DNA of 64,000 nt from Prolixibacteraceae bacterium (GCA_003506435.1 DOAQ01000032.1:1-64000), one strand, 5' to 3'. Numbered from the stretch's first letter, positions 42,521-51,113 are shown. A program made the numbers and translations. Notes: generated by a model not told the origin, from the letters alone.

Positions 42521-43457
42521 TTTTTTTGCCAACGGAAAATTGCTGCTCACCGCAGAGTACTTTGTACTTCATGGTGCCAAAGCGCTGGCATTGCCGGTGA
42601 AATTTGGTCAATCGCTGAAGGTCATTCCTCCCGGCCATTATGATTCATCCGTCGAATCTCATCAATTCTCATGGCAATCTTTTTTCCACAATGAACGCTG
42701 GTTTTCCGGAGAATTCGATTCAGACCATTTTAGTATAAAAAAAGCCAGCGACTGGTCAATTGCCGAAACGCTTGTTCAGCTTCTGAAAACGGTTCGGGAG
42801 ATAAACCCGCAATTTCAGATTGAAGCAGGAACAACCATAAAAACCGTATTGGATTTCAATCCGAAATGGGGACTGGGCAGCAGCAGTACATTGGTTGCAA
42901 ATTTGTCGGAATGGGCAGGTGCCGATCCGTTTTTGCTGAATGAAAAAGTGTTCAACGGGTCGGGATTTGACATTGCCTGTGCAAAAGCTGCCGGGCCGGT
43001 TTTTTACCGGAAGGGACAAAAAGCTGAACCCGTTTTCCTGAAATATCCTTTTTCTGAAAACCTGTTTTTTGTCTATTCAGGGAAAAAGAAAAATACACGG
43101 GAAGCAATTTCCGCAAAAAGAATAGTGATTTCAGAAGAAAAAAAAGAAGAAATATCGGCGCTGACAGACCAGTTTTCGGCTTGTAAAAAGTTGAACGATT
43201 TTCAGAAACTTATAAAAATACACGAGCAGGAAGTGGCAGCCTTGATTGGTCAGGAACCCATTCAGCAATTACTTTTTCCCGATTTTTGGGGAGCAGTAAA
43301 ATCGCTGGGCGCATGGGGCGGCGATTTTCTCCTAGTTGCTGCCGATCGGGATTTTCGGCAGGTGAAAACCTATTTTTCAGAAAAAGGAATGACAGAAGTT
43401 TTTAAATGGGAGGAGATGGTGTTAACCCCTCTGAGGCTGTCCGAAAGCTTGGAATAG
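42501..43457 (+). CDS. GYDIA-family GHMP kinase, candidate phosphomevalonate kinase
   Basis: A 318-residue GHMP-superfamily kinase. The N-terminal NGKLLLTAEYFVLHGAKALA (about 11-30) and the ATP loop GLGSSSTL at 124-131 are the usual GHMP motifs. The family name motif appears as GFDIA at 155-159 instead of GYDIA. This family is restricted to Bacteroidota-type genomes and usually sits among mevalonate genes. With a mevalonate kinase and a diphosphomevalonate decarboxylase in the same operon, phosphorylation of mevalonate 5-phosphate is the missing step and the best guess, though not proven by sequence. It overlaps the reductase gene by 20 bp. Confidence 0.8.
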   Translation: MPKPPVDFFANGKLLLTAEYFVLHGAKALALPVKFGQSLKVIPPGHYDSSVESHQFSWQSFFHNERWFSGEFDSDHFSIKKASDWSIAETLVQLLKTVREINPQFQIEAGTTIKTVLDFNPKWGLGSSSTLVANLSEWAGADPFLLNEKVFNGSGFDIACAKAAGPVFYRKGQKAEPVFLKYPFSENLFFVYSGKKKNTREAISAKRIVISEEKKEEISALTDQFSACKKLNDFQKLIKIHEQEVAALIGQEPIQQLLFPDFWGAVKSLGAWGGDFLLVAADRDFRQVKTYFSEKGMTEVFKWEEMVLTPLRLSESLE

Positions 43458-43463
43458 AGTCAT

Positions 43464-43523
43464 TCCGAACTTGTTTCGGGATCTCATCTTTCTGATCATC
43501 AGACCCTGAAATAAATTCAGGGT
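43464..43523. repeat. Paired-hairpin REP-like element
   Basis: Two stem-loops lie close together in the 179-bp gap before mvaD: ccgaa-cttgt-ttcgg (43465-43479) and accctgaa-ataaa-ttcagggt (43503-43523). The flanking text resembles intergenic repeats of this genome type. It interrupts an otherwise overlapping gene cluster and could reduce readthrough or stabilise the upstream mRNA. Confidence 0.6.
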
Positions 43524-43636
43524 GACGCGAATTGCGGACTTTAAAACTTTTTGGATAGCCTCTCTCCCCTGAATCAGGAGAAAATGAAGGAAGTTGCTTC
43601 GGCGAAAATAAGACGAATGTTGATATCAAATGAAAT

Positions 43637-44683
43637 ATGATGAATGGGTTAAGAAAAATATCGAAAAGAATACAGGTTGCATGGCAATGTCCCTCCAATA
43701 TTGCTCTGGTAAAATATTGGGGGAAGCGTGATTTTCAGCTTCCGGAAAACCCATCGCTGAGTTTCAGCCTGAAAAATTCGGTAACCGAAACGTCGGTGGA
43801 AATCATTCCCGGAGGAAGCGGAAAGGTGGATTTTTTGTTTGACGGCCGCGAATCAGTCTTCGCACAGCGTGTTGAGACTTTTATCGACCGGCTTTCCGTA
43901 GAAGCCGGATGGATGAGAAAAGTTGATTTCCGGATGGATAGCAAAAATACATTTCCTCATTCAGCAGGCATTGCTTCGTCGGCAAGTGCTTTTGGCTCGC
44001 TGGCTTTGTGCCTGGCCGACCTCGACAGCATGTTTTCCAAAGGAGAAACCGATTTGTATGCCCGGGCATCGAGCTGGGCGCGTATGGGAAGCGGCAGTGC
44101 CTGCCGTTCGGTATTCGGCGGGTTTGCGATCTGGGGAAAAACTAACTTGTTTGAATTGGCAGGTGACGAACAGGCCATTCCTCTCAATGGCCCCATCCAT
44201 CCGGTTTTTAAAGGTTTGAAAGATGCCGTTTTGCTGGTCAGTTCGGGAGAAAAGGAAATTTCGAGTTCGAAAGGACATCAACTAATGGAGACCAACTTGT
44301 TCAAACGTTCACGGATTGCACAAGCGCACGAGCATTTGTATGGTCTGTACCTCACGCTGCTTACCGGCGACAAACAAGCTTTTCTGGAGATTGCAGAAGC
44401 CGAAGCGCTGTCGCTCCATGCCATGATGATGACTTCGAACCCGCCGTTTATTTTGCTGAAACCAAACAGTCTGGAGATCATTCAACGAATAAAATTATTT
44501 AGGGAAAGAACAAAAATTCCTTTGGGATTTACTATTGATGCGGGCCCGAATATTCATCTGTTGTATTTTCAGGAGAACAAAACCGAGGTGCAAACGTTTA
44601 TCGAAGGGGAATTATTGAGTTTGTGTGAAGACCGTCGATGGATTGACGATGGAATGGGCGACGGACCGGTAAAAATTAGTTAA
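43637..44683 (+). CDS. mvaD: Diphosphomevalonate decarboxylase
   Basis: A 348-residue GHMP-fold enzyme that converts mevalonate diphosphate to IPP with ATP. Signature pieces are CPSNIALVKYWGKRD at about 18-32, NPSLSFSLKNSVTET, HSAGIASSASAFGSLAL at about 108-124, and the late FTIDAGPNIHLL with the conserved Asp. Two consecutive ATGs (43637, 43640) give nearly the same protein. Its stop overlaps the start of the mevalonate kinase gene by one base, so the two are translationally coupled. A 179-bp gap with a REP-like element separates it from the GYDIA kinase gene. Confidence 0.93.
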   Translation: MMNGLRKISKRIQVAWQCPSNIALVKYWGKRDFQLPENPSLSFSLKNSVTETSVEIIPGGSGKVDFLFDGRESVFAQRVETFIDRLSVEAGWMRKVDFRMDSKNTFPHSAGIASSASAFGSLALCLADLDSMFSKGETDLYARASSWARMGSGSACRSVFGGFAIWGKTNLFELAGDEQAIPLNGPIHPVFKGLKDAVLLVSSGEKEISSSKGHQLMETNLFKRSRIAQAHEHLYGLYLTLLTGDKQAFLEIAEAEALSLHAMMMTSNPPFILLKPNSLEIIQRIKLFRERTKIPLGFTIDAGPNIHLLYFQENKTEVQTFIEGELLSLCEDRRWIDDGMGDGPVKIS

Positions 44684-45597
44684 TGAGAGAATTTAAATCG
44701 AAAATATTGATTTTTGGCGAATATGGCCTGATGAAAGGGGCCAGTGCACTGAGCATGCCTTTTGCTGAATTCAAGGGAAAACTGAGCCTCGAATTAGGTT
44801 CTCCAAAAGCAGCAGAAAGCAACCAATCACTGCGGGAGTTTTTCAATCATTTGCAGGCAAACGGGCTGGACAGCCAATTAAATTTTCCACTCGATCTGGA
44901 CCGGTTTCAGGATGAAATTTCACAAGGCTTATGGTTCGATTCAAACATTCCGCAACAATACGGAGTGGGTAGTTCGGGAGCGTTGGTAGCCGCACTGTAC
45001 GATCGCTATTCGTCGATCGGAATTTCCCATCCGGGCGATATTTCAAATTTGCCGATCGATAAACTGAAAGCTGATTTTTCTATTCTTGAATCATATTTTC
45101 ACGGGACCAGTTCCGGCCTCGATCCGCTGGTTTCGTACCTCGACAGCCCGATTTTACTAGGCAGTACCAGCAATCTGAAGACCGTTCCGCTCGAACAGCA
45201 CCAGCAAATAAAAATGTTCCTGGTCGACACAAAAGTTTGTGGCGCAACCGCGCCGCTGGTGAATTATTTTATCCGGAAGGTCAATCAACACTGGTTTTTA
45301 CAAAAACTGGTCAGCCATTTTATCCCGGTAAACGATTTTTGCATCGAACATTTTCTGAGCGGCGATCCCGATTTGTTTTTTCCGGAAATGTACAAACTGG
45401 TCGATTTCCAATTGCGGCACCTTAAACGAATGATTCCCACTAAGTACCGCAAGATGATCCGCGAAAGCCTCGAAAACAAACTTTTCATCAAGCTGCTTGG
45501 CTCGGGCGGCGGCGGCTTCCTGCTCGGCTTTGCAAGCAGTGAAAAAAGTATTGACGATTTCTCGAAAAGATACCAGTTGGAGGTGATCCGGATATAA
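44683..45597 (+). CDS. Mevalonate kinase
   Basis: A 304-residue GHMP kinase. It begins SKILIFGEYGLMKGASALSM, has the ATP-binding loop QQYGVGSSGALVAAL at about 88-102, HGTSSGLDPLVSYL at about 143-156 and the C-terminal glycine-rich KLLGSGGGGFLLGF at about 266-279. These fit mevalonate kinases of this phylum, which phosphorylate mevalonate at C5. It is the last gene of the cluster. Its final ~122 bp are duplicated in inverted orientation at 33989-34111. A stem-loop terminator follows in the gap to the convergent miaB. Confidence 0.88.
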   Translation: MREFKSKILIFGEYGLMKGASALSMPFAEFKGKLSLELGSPKAAESNQSLREFFNHLQANGLDSQLNFPLDLDRFQDEISQGLWFDSNIPQQYGVGSSGALVAALYDRYSSIGISHPGDISNLPIDKLKADFSILESYFHGTSSGLDPLVSYLDSPILLGSTSNLKTVPLEQHQQIKMFLVDTKVCGATAPLVNYFIRKVNQHWFLQKLVSHFIPVNDFCIEHFLSGDPDLFFPEMYKLVDFQLRHLKRMIPTKYRKMIRESLENKLFIKLLGSGGGGFLLGFASSEKSIDDFSKRYQLEVIRI

Positions 45598-45793
45598 GCC
45601 CTGCCTTTTTTTCTGTCCTGCTACCAGGTGGAGTCGCCCTGCCGGAGGATCAGCCGCCCTGCTAAAGGGCTACTCTTTATACCCACTTTTGTTATATTTA
45701 GCGATAATCAGGCCTTGGTGCATGGCGTAAAATTAATCAAGGGGGGAGAACTCTTTATGCTTGTATTGTCGAAGTCATAACTTTTTCTGAAGT

Positions 45794-45822
45794 CAATGTT
45801 CAATGGGTTGGATTGAACATTG
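45794..45822. terminator. Bidirectional terminator between mevalonate kinase and miaB
   Basis: caatgttcaa (45794-45803) and ttgaacattg (45813-45822) form a perfect 10-bp stem with a 9-nt loop, followed on the + strand by ttattttt. It touches the miaB stop codon and can serve the two convergent genes. Confidence 0.65.
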
Positions 45823-47199
45823 TTATTTTTCACGAACCAGTTCCCTTTCGTTTTTGGGAAGGGCCGGGGTCTGAACTTTTTCTCCGCTTACTGAGAAATC
45901 AGCTACTCCGGTGATTTTTACATCAACAATTTGTCCGTTCAGCGAATCGTACCGACGATCGAGCCGTACGGATATTTTTCCTTCGGTAAGCCCTGTTGAG
46001 AAGCCGGTTTTACGATCGGTGCCATTCACCAGTATGCGTAAAGTTTTGCTTAGCAACGACTGGTTGTATTCGCGGGTGTGTATTTTCATCACTTCGGAAA
46101 GCTCGTGGAAACGGCGTTTTTTCTCATCTTGCTGAACTTCGTTCTCCCATCGGTAGCTTGCTGCCCCGGGACGCGGCGAGTACATGGCAATGTAGGCCAT
46201 GTTGAATTTAAATTCGTGCATGGCAGCCACCGTATTCTGAAATTCAGGCTCACTTTCGCTGGTAAACCCAACAATGATGTCGGTAAACAAAGTGGCCTGC
46301 GGAATCAGTTCGCGAATGTCGGCTACAATTTTACGGTACTTGTCCATCGAGTGGCGGCGGTTCATTTTTATCAGCACACGTTCGTCGCCGCTTTGCATTG
46401 GCAGGTGAATTTGCTTGGCCAGACAATTGTAGGAGGCCACCACTTCAATTACTTCGCGGGTCATATCCTGCGGGTGCGGTGAAGTGAAATATACCCAAAA
46501 CTCCTGTCCCGACTGTTTGCCGTATTCGCCAATCAGGCGAAGCAATTCGGCAAAAGTGATTTCTTCTCCGTTTTTATCCAGCCCATACGAGTTTACATTT
46601 TGACCTAACAGGGTAATCGATTTGTAGCCCTGATTTACCAAATGCCGTACTTCTTCCAGAATTTCTCCCGAAGGACGCGAAACTTCCCGTCCGCGGGTGT
46701 ACGGAACAGCACAAAACGTACAAAACTTATCACACCCGTTCTGGATCGGGACAAACGCTTCGTATGTTGATTGGTATTTTGGTTGAATGTGCCACAAATC
46801 GACAATGTGTTCGTTTTTGGGCATAACCGGTTGCGGAGCTTTCAAACCGGCAGGTGTCACTATTCCATATTCACGGATCATATCAGGGAAAGCAGCCAGT
46901 TCACTCATCGGGAAAATGAAATCGAACGTCTTCAGAAATTTTTCCTTGTCGGCAGGCAAAACACAGCCCGACACAAACGTGATCAGGTTGCGCTTGTTTT
47001 TCCATCGGTTCCACCGGGCAATTTTGTTGTAAACTTTATCAATAGGTTTTTGCCTCACCGAACAAGCCAGGATGCCAAGGATATTCGCTTCTTCTTCATT
47101 GTCGGTCTTTTGGTAGCCCATCTTTTCCAACACGGCGCTTACCCGCTCGCTGTCGGAGATGTTCATCTGGCAACCCAATGTAATCAGGTGATACTTCAT
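45823..47199 (-). CDS. miaB: tRNA-2-methylthio-N6-isopentenyladenosine synthase
   Basis: A 458-residue radical-SAM methylthiotransferase that thiomethylates i6A37 in tRNA. An N-terminal UPF0004 domain begins LITLGCQMNISDSERV and continues to about 120. The radical-SAM cluster motif is NGCDKFCTFCAVPYTRGRE (about 153-171), followed by LLGQNVNSYG and HLPMQSGDERVLIKMNRRH. A TRAM domain (about 385-440) closes the protein. These are features of MiaB rather than RimO or MtaB. The start codon overlaps the stop of the flavin reductase gene upstream, so both are in one operon; the reductase might supply electrons, which is inference. Confidence 0.92.
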   Translation of the reverse strand: MKYHLITLGCQMNISDSERVSAVLEKMGYQKTDNEEEANILGILACSVRQKPIDKVYNKIARWNRWKNKRNLITFVSGCVLPADKEKFLKTFDFIFPMSELAAFPDMIREYGIVTPAGLKAPQPVMPKNEHIVDLWHIQPKYQSTYEAFVPIQNGCDKFCTFCAVPYTRGREVSRPSGEILEEVRHLVNQGYKSITLLGQNVNSYGLDKNGEEITFAELLRLIGEYGKQSGQEFWVYFTSPHPQDMTREVIEVVASYNCLAKQIHLPMQSGDERVLIKMNRRHSMDKYRKIVADIRELIPQATLFTDIIVGFTSESEPEFQNTVAAMHEFKFNMAYIAMYSPRPGAASYRWENEVQQDEKKRRFHELSEVMKIHTREYNQSLLSKTLRILVNGTDRKTGFSTGLTEGKISVRLDRRYDSLNGQIVDVKITGVADFSVSGEKVQTPALPKNERELVREK

Positions 47200-47879
47200 T
47201 AAAAATATACTTCACAATGAATATGATCGCGGTCAAAACCTTTTTCTTTCAGTATTTCGAGTGCATCAAAAATCATGTTGCTGTTTCCGCACAGGTAAAA
47301 ATGGGTATTTTCTGCAAATGAGCATTCATTTAAGTACCCGGTAAGCCGACCGTGATAATTACCGTTTTTGTCGCCGGTAGTGCATAAGATATGTCTTCCC
47401 GGTGCATATTCATGTTTGTCGTATGCTTCGTTGCTGTAACGCACACCGTGGATTAGCGTGTAATCGAGGTTGGCGTGTGTCCGTACCATGCTCCGGAAAG
47501 GGGCAATTCCCGTTCCGCTGGCAATAAATACAAACTTATTATTCGGAATCAGTTTCTCATCGATAAAAAATTTACCGAAAGGTCCGTGAACCTCAACCAG
47601 ATCGCCCGGTTTCAGGTGGCTCAGTTTGGGCGAAAAATAACCATCTTTCACTTCCTTTACCAAAACTTCCAGATTTTTGTCGTTGGCTCCGCTGTAAATC
47701 GAATATTCACGGCTTTGGTAATTGCCGTGGATACCCAGTGAAATATGTTGTCCCGCCTTGTATTTAAACCGACTTCCGGGCAAACTCAGAGAAATGGTAT
47801 TATCTGTTAATTTTCTGATATTCTCTACTTTATAAAAGCTTTCGTCAATTTTTATTTGTTGTTTAACATCTGTCATCAT
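47199..47879 (-). CDS. Ferredoxin-NAD(P)H reductase-like FAD protein
   Basis: A 226-residue two-domain oxidoreductase: an FAD-binding barrel (about 15-110; SREYSIYSGANDKNLEVLVKE with the RxYS flavin motif and KPGDLVEVHGPFG) and an NAD(P)-binding domain (about 112-226; FIASGTGIAPFRSMV and FYLCGNSNMIFDALEIL). It should move electrons between NAD(P)H and a ferredoxin or flavodoxin. The stop overlaps the miaB start. It is divergent from a flavodoxin-like gene, a natural redox partner. No iron-sulfur domain is fused to it. Confidence 0.87.
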   Translation of the reverse strand: MMTDVKQQIKIDESFYKVENIRKLTDNTISLSLPGSRFKYKAGQHISLGIHGNYQSREYSIYSGANDKNLEVLVKEVKDGYFSPKLSHLKPGDLVEVHGPFGKFFIDEKLIPNNKFVFIASGTGIAPFRSMVRTHANLDYTLIHGVRYSNEAYDKHEYAPGRHILCTTGDKNGNYHGRLTGYLNECSFAENTHFYLCGNSNMIFDALEILKEKGFDRDHIHCEVYF

Positions 47880-47898
47880 GGTCTTACATTTTGGCTTG

Positions 47899-47906
47899 CA
47901 AAAATA
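47899..47906 (-). promoter_or_regulatory. -7 box of the reductase-miaB operon
   Basis: The minus strand reads TATTTTTG, matching TAnnTTTG, 19 bp before the start codon at 47879. Confidence 0.5.
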
Positions 47907-48008
47907 GCAAATAAATTTATTTCGGACTTACATATCTTTTATTTTCTTTTTTTGCCGGTTATTATAGGTTATTAACCGATTTGTGGCAATATTGTTCTAT
48001 ACATTTCG

Positions 48009-48016
48009 TATTTTTG
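48009..48016 (+). promoter_or_regulatory. -7 box of the flavodoxin-like gene
   Basis: TATTTTTG matches the phylum -7 consensus and lies 18 bp before the ATG at 48035. Its presence supports that start over any codon further upstream. Confidence 0.5.
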
Positions 48017-48034
48017 GTAGAAAGCCATTTTACC

Positions 48035-48538
48035 ATGAAAACACTGATTGTATACATGTCAACCCACGGTTGTACAGAAAATGTAGTTAACGAACTAAAA
48101 GAAAATCTGGGTAGCAATACCAGCATTGTCAACCTCAAAAAGAATTCCAATCCCGATTTAAAAGAGTACGGACGGATTATCATTGGCGGATCGATCCATG
48201 CAGGGCAGATACAGCGAAAAGTACGTGACTTTTGCGAACGGAACCTTGATGTGCTGAGGTTTAAGGAAATCGGACTTTTTATTTGCTGCATGTATGAAGA
48301 ACAGGTTGCAAAGGATCAGTTAAAAAATGCTTTTCCTGAAAAATTGCATCAATACTCGAAAACAGAGGCTATTTTTGGTGGCGAATTCAATTTTGCAAGA
48401 ATGAACTTTCTCGAAAAGATGATCGTGAAAAATGTTGCGCATGTAAAGGAAAGCGTTTCGAACGTCGATCATAAAGCCATTGAAAAATTTGCCCGAAGAA
48501 TGGAAAAAACGTATCAGCCCATGTTTGTGTTGATCTGA
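48035..48538 (+). CDS. Flavodoxin-domain protein, HemG-like
   Basis: A 167-residue flavodoxin-fold protein starting MKTLIVYMSTHGCTENVV, an FMN phosphate-binding loop, followed by YGRIIIGGSIHAGQIQRKVRDF and FICCMYEEQVAKDQL. This layout is close to menaquinone-dependent protoporphyrinogen oxidase (HemG) and other flavodoxin-domain proteins. I chose the ATG at 48035; a longer frame from 47981 would add residues unlike any flavodoxin N-terminus and overlap the promoter box. A role as electron carrier for the divergent reductase, or in heme synthesis, is possible; neither is proven. Confidence 0.78.
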   Translation: MKTLIVYMSTHGCTENVVNELKENLGSNTSIVNLKKNSNPDLKEYGRIIIGGSIHAGQIQRKVRDFCERNLDVLRFKEIGLFICCMYEEQVAKDQLKNAFPEKLHQYSKTEAIFGGEFNFARMNFLEKMIVKNVAHVKESVSNVDHKAIEKFARRMEKTYQPMFVLI

Positions 48539-48556
48539 TTTTTTTTCAGAAGGTTT

Positions 48557-49297
48557 TCAAAATTTCAGATAGAAATCGCGGGTCAAAGCACGGTAATCTT
48601 CGGTATAATCGTCATGTTTCATCGACTCGATAATTAATTCCTCTTCTGAAATTAATCCTTCGCTTTTACTGAATTCTGCCATAACCCGGTGAAATGGTTT
48701 CTCAGGATTGGGCTTTATATTGACGAAACGTTTCATAAAAAGACCATTTTTTGATGCCATTGAAATCATCTCATTGAAACGTTGAAAAGGGAAGATCACT
48801 GCAAAGACACCATTTCCCGAAAGAATTTTGACAGCTCCTGCAAATAATTCGTCAAGACTGAGGTTCTCACTGTTGCGTGCCAGTTTGCGTGAAGCCGTTT
48901 TTACTTTTACTGAATTTTCGAAAAACGGAGGGTTGCTGACGATTAAATCATACTCGGTATCCGATTGTTCGGAAAATTGCTGAAAAGAAATTTGAAAAAG
49001 CCGGAGCCGATCGTTCCAGGGTGATTGTCCGAAATTGAATTGTGCTTCTTCGCAGGCTGCTGCATCAATTTCCACAGCATCAATTGACGCCGCAGGGAGA
49101 CGTTGTGCCATCATCAACGCAATCAAACCGGTTCCGGTTCCGATGTCCAGTATTTTCGAAGGATTACCGGCCGATGCCCAGGCGCCCATCAACACCCCGT
49201 CGATGCCCACTTTCATGGCCGACTTTTCCTGCGAAATGGTAAACTGCTTAAATCTGAAATAATTGTTCCGCCCCATCTTTCGGGTAATTTTTCTCAA
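48557..49297 (-). CDS. trmN6: tRNA1(Val) adenine-37 N6-methyltransferase-like
   Basis: A 246-residue SAM-dependent methyltransferase. The N-terminal FRFKQFTISQEKSAMKVGIDGVLMGAWA region is typical of TrmN6 (YfiC), followed by the SAM motif ILDIGTGTGLIALMMAQR and the amino-methylase motif SNPPFF. These mark an N6-adenine methyltransferase acting on tRNA1(Val). An internal Met at residue 8 could also start the protein. It is convergent with the flavodoxin gene and divergent from the pseudouridine synthase gene. Confidence 0.88.
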   Translation of the reverse strand: MRKITRKMGRNNYFRFKQFTISQEKSAMKVGIDGVLMGAWASAGNPSKILDIGTGTGLIALMMAQRLPAASIDAVEIDAAACEEAQFNFGQSPWNDRLRLFQISFQQFSEQSDTEYDLIVSNPPFFENSVKVKTASRKLARNSENLSLDELFAGAVKILSGNGVFAVIFPFQRFNEMISMASKNGLFMKRFVNIKPNPEKPFHRVMAEFSKSEGLISEEELIIESMKHDDYTEDYRALTRDFYLKF

Positions 49298-49399
49298 ATA
49301 AAGCTCAAATTCAGGAATTATAAAAGAATTCCCTTTCCTCCGGTTTTGTTTGTCCGGCCATTCATGAAAAATTACGATCTTTGGCGCAGAAAAAATACC

Positions 49400-50119
49400 A
49401 TGGAAAAGCAGGAACTGATCCGATTAAATAAGTACGTTGCCAATGCAGGCGTTTGTTCGCGTCGCGAGGCCGATGTTATTATTGCCAAAGGATTGGTAAA
49501 AGTGAATGGAGTGGTAGTTACCGAAATGGGAATGAAGGTCAGCCTCGACGATGAGGTAATTTACAAGGGTAAATTGCTCAATCCTGAAAAAAAAGTGTAC
49601 CTGCTGCTTAACAAGCCCAAAGGTTACGTGACGACCCTTGATGATCCGCATGCCGAAAAAACAGTGATGGACCTCGTTTTCAGAGCCTGTACCGAGCGTA
49701 TTTACCCGGTAGGGCGGCTCGACAAGGATACCACCGGTGTTTTGCTGTTTACCAACGACGGTGAGCTGGCCAAAAAACTCACCCATCCCGGTTACGAAAA
49801 GAAGAAGATTTATCATGTTTTTCTTGATAAGGAAATTTCAGAAAAAGAATTACAGCAGATCAGCAAAGGCATTGAACTGGAAGATGGCCCGGTTGCGGCT
49901 GATGCTATCAGTTATTCTGATCCGGCTGACCGGAAACAGGTGGGAATTGAAATTCATTCAGGAAGGAACCGTATTGTTCGGCGCATTTTCGAGCATCTGG
50001 GCTTTCGGGTAGAGAAACTCGATCGCGTATTGTTTGCAGGGCTGACCAAAAAAGATTTGCCACGCGGGAAATGGCGTTTCCTGAGCGAACGGGAGATCAG
50101 TTTTCTTAAGATGAGTTGA
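49400..50119 (+). CDS. rRNA pseudouridine synthase, RsuA/RluB family
   Basis: A 239-residue enzyme that isomerises a uridine in rRNA. An S4 RNA-binding domain is at about 5-60 (IRLNKYVANAGVCSRREAD). The catalytic domain follows with YLLLNKPKGYVTTLDD and VGRLDKDTTGVLLFTNDG, whose Asp is the catalytic residue, and RNRIVRRIFEHLGF near the end. The ATG at 49400 begins directly at the S4 domain; an in-frame ATG at 49364 would add 12 residues, and anything further upstream overlaps the divergent methyltransferase gene. RluB-type or RluF-type target cannot be separated here. Confidence 0.88.
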   Translation: MEKQELIRLNKYVANAGVCSRREADVIIAKGLVKVNGVVVTEMGMKVSLDDEVIYKGKLLNPEKKVYLLLNKPKGYVTTLDDPHAEKTVMDLVFRACTERIYPVGRLDKDTTGVLLFTNDGELAKKLTHPGYEKKKIYHVFLDKEISEKELQQISKGIELEDGPVAADAISYSDPADRKQVGIEIHSGRNRIVRRIFEHLGFRVEKLDRVLFAGLTKKDLPRGKWRFLSEREISFLKMS

Positions 50120-50210
50120 ATAAGTCAGGAATGGTCATTGGGACATTGATTGCAATTCACATTCCTGAGTTATAGAGTATTAAAAAAACGACAGAAACAA
50201 CAAACAGACA

Positions 50211-51113
50211 ATGCAAGAAATTGGATATCAATATTCAAAAGACGACAAGACTGATCCGAGTAATTTTCTCAAACGAGCAAGACTACATCAATCTGTCTTT
50301 AGAGCAGAATATCTTGACTTACCTTTTGATACTTACGGGAACTACTTGACTAAAGAGGATGGGGAGAAGGGTAAAAACTTCTATAACGGTTTTGGTATTT
50401 TTGACGCAGTTAAAAAATATCGCAAGTATAATAAACCACTCTATTCAAACATGCTAAGAAGTGAGCATATTCCATTTAACTTCTTCATCCCTCTTGACAA
50501 AAACAAAGAATATTGTAAAAACATTTTTGCAGACATTTTAAAATTAAGAATAGTTTCCATCGACAAAATTGAAATTGAATATGCACCAAAACCGAAAGAA
50601 AAATATCTAAATGACGGAACATCCTTTGACGCATATATTGAATACTCAAATTATGACGGGAGAAAAGGAATGATTGGAATTGAAGTAAAATATACCGAAA
50701 AGGAATATAAACTTCAGGCAAATTCTAAGCAAGAAAAAGATGTTAACGACAAAAGTTCTGCATATTATTCCGTGACTGAAAAATGTGGGCTTTATAAAAT
50801 AAATGCAATTAAAGTTTTACTTACTGATAATTTTCGACAGGTATGGAGAAACCATATTCTTGGAGAAAGTATCTTGCTTGCCGACAGTAATAAATTCAAG
50901 TACTTTACTTCATTGACTTTGTTCCCGGCAGACAATGCACATTTTATAAAAACAAGTAAAAAGTACACTGAGTTGCTCAAAAAAAATGACAATAACTTTA
51001 TCGCATTGACTTATGAAGATTTCTTTGCTCTACTTAGAAAGTATTGTCCTGACAACAACTACGAAAACTGGCTTAATTATCTGACAACAAGATATATTGT
51101 AACAATAAAATAA
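50211..51113 (+). CDS. PD-(D/E)XK nuclease-like protein (PGN_0703-type), orphan
   Basis: A 300-residue protein with a likely PD-(D/E)XK nuclease core: TSFDAYIEYSN (Asp) followed by MIGIEVKYTEKEYK (Glu-x-Lys) at about 142-168, and upstream SEHIPFNFFIPL. The pattern resembles the PGN_0703 family of putative restriction endonucleases. No methyltransferase or other defence gene lies beside it. The gene is far richer in A and T than both neighbours and sits between a housekeeping gene and a sigma operon, which suggests lateral gain. It may be a stand-alone nuclease or the relic of a restriction system. Confidence 0.65.
   Translation: MQEIGYQYSKDDKTDPSNFLKRARLHQSVFRAEYLDLPFDTYGNYLTKEDGEKGKNFYNGFGIFDAVKKYRKYNKPLYSNMLRSEHIPFNFFIPLDKNKEYCKNIFADILKLRIVSIDKIEIEYAPKPKEKYLNDGTSFDAYIEYSNYDGRKGMIGIEVKYTEKEYKLQANSKQEKDVNDKSSAYYSVTEKCGLYKINAIKVLLTDNFRQVWRNHILGESILLADSNKFKYFTSLTLFPADNAHFIKTSKKYTELLKKNDNNFIALTYEDFFALLRKYCPDNNYENWLNYLTTRYIVTIK

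Noticed and set aside
47981..48034. Longer start for the flavodoxin-like gene
   Set aside because: It would run across the -7 box at 48009-48016 and add residues absent from flavodoxins.
49103..49399. N-terminal extension of the pseudouridine synthase
   Set aside because: It overlaps the divergent methyltransferase gene and precedes the S4 domain with no family similarity.
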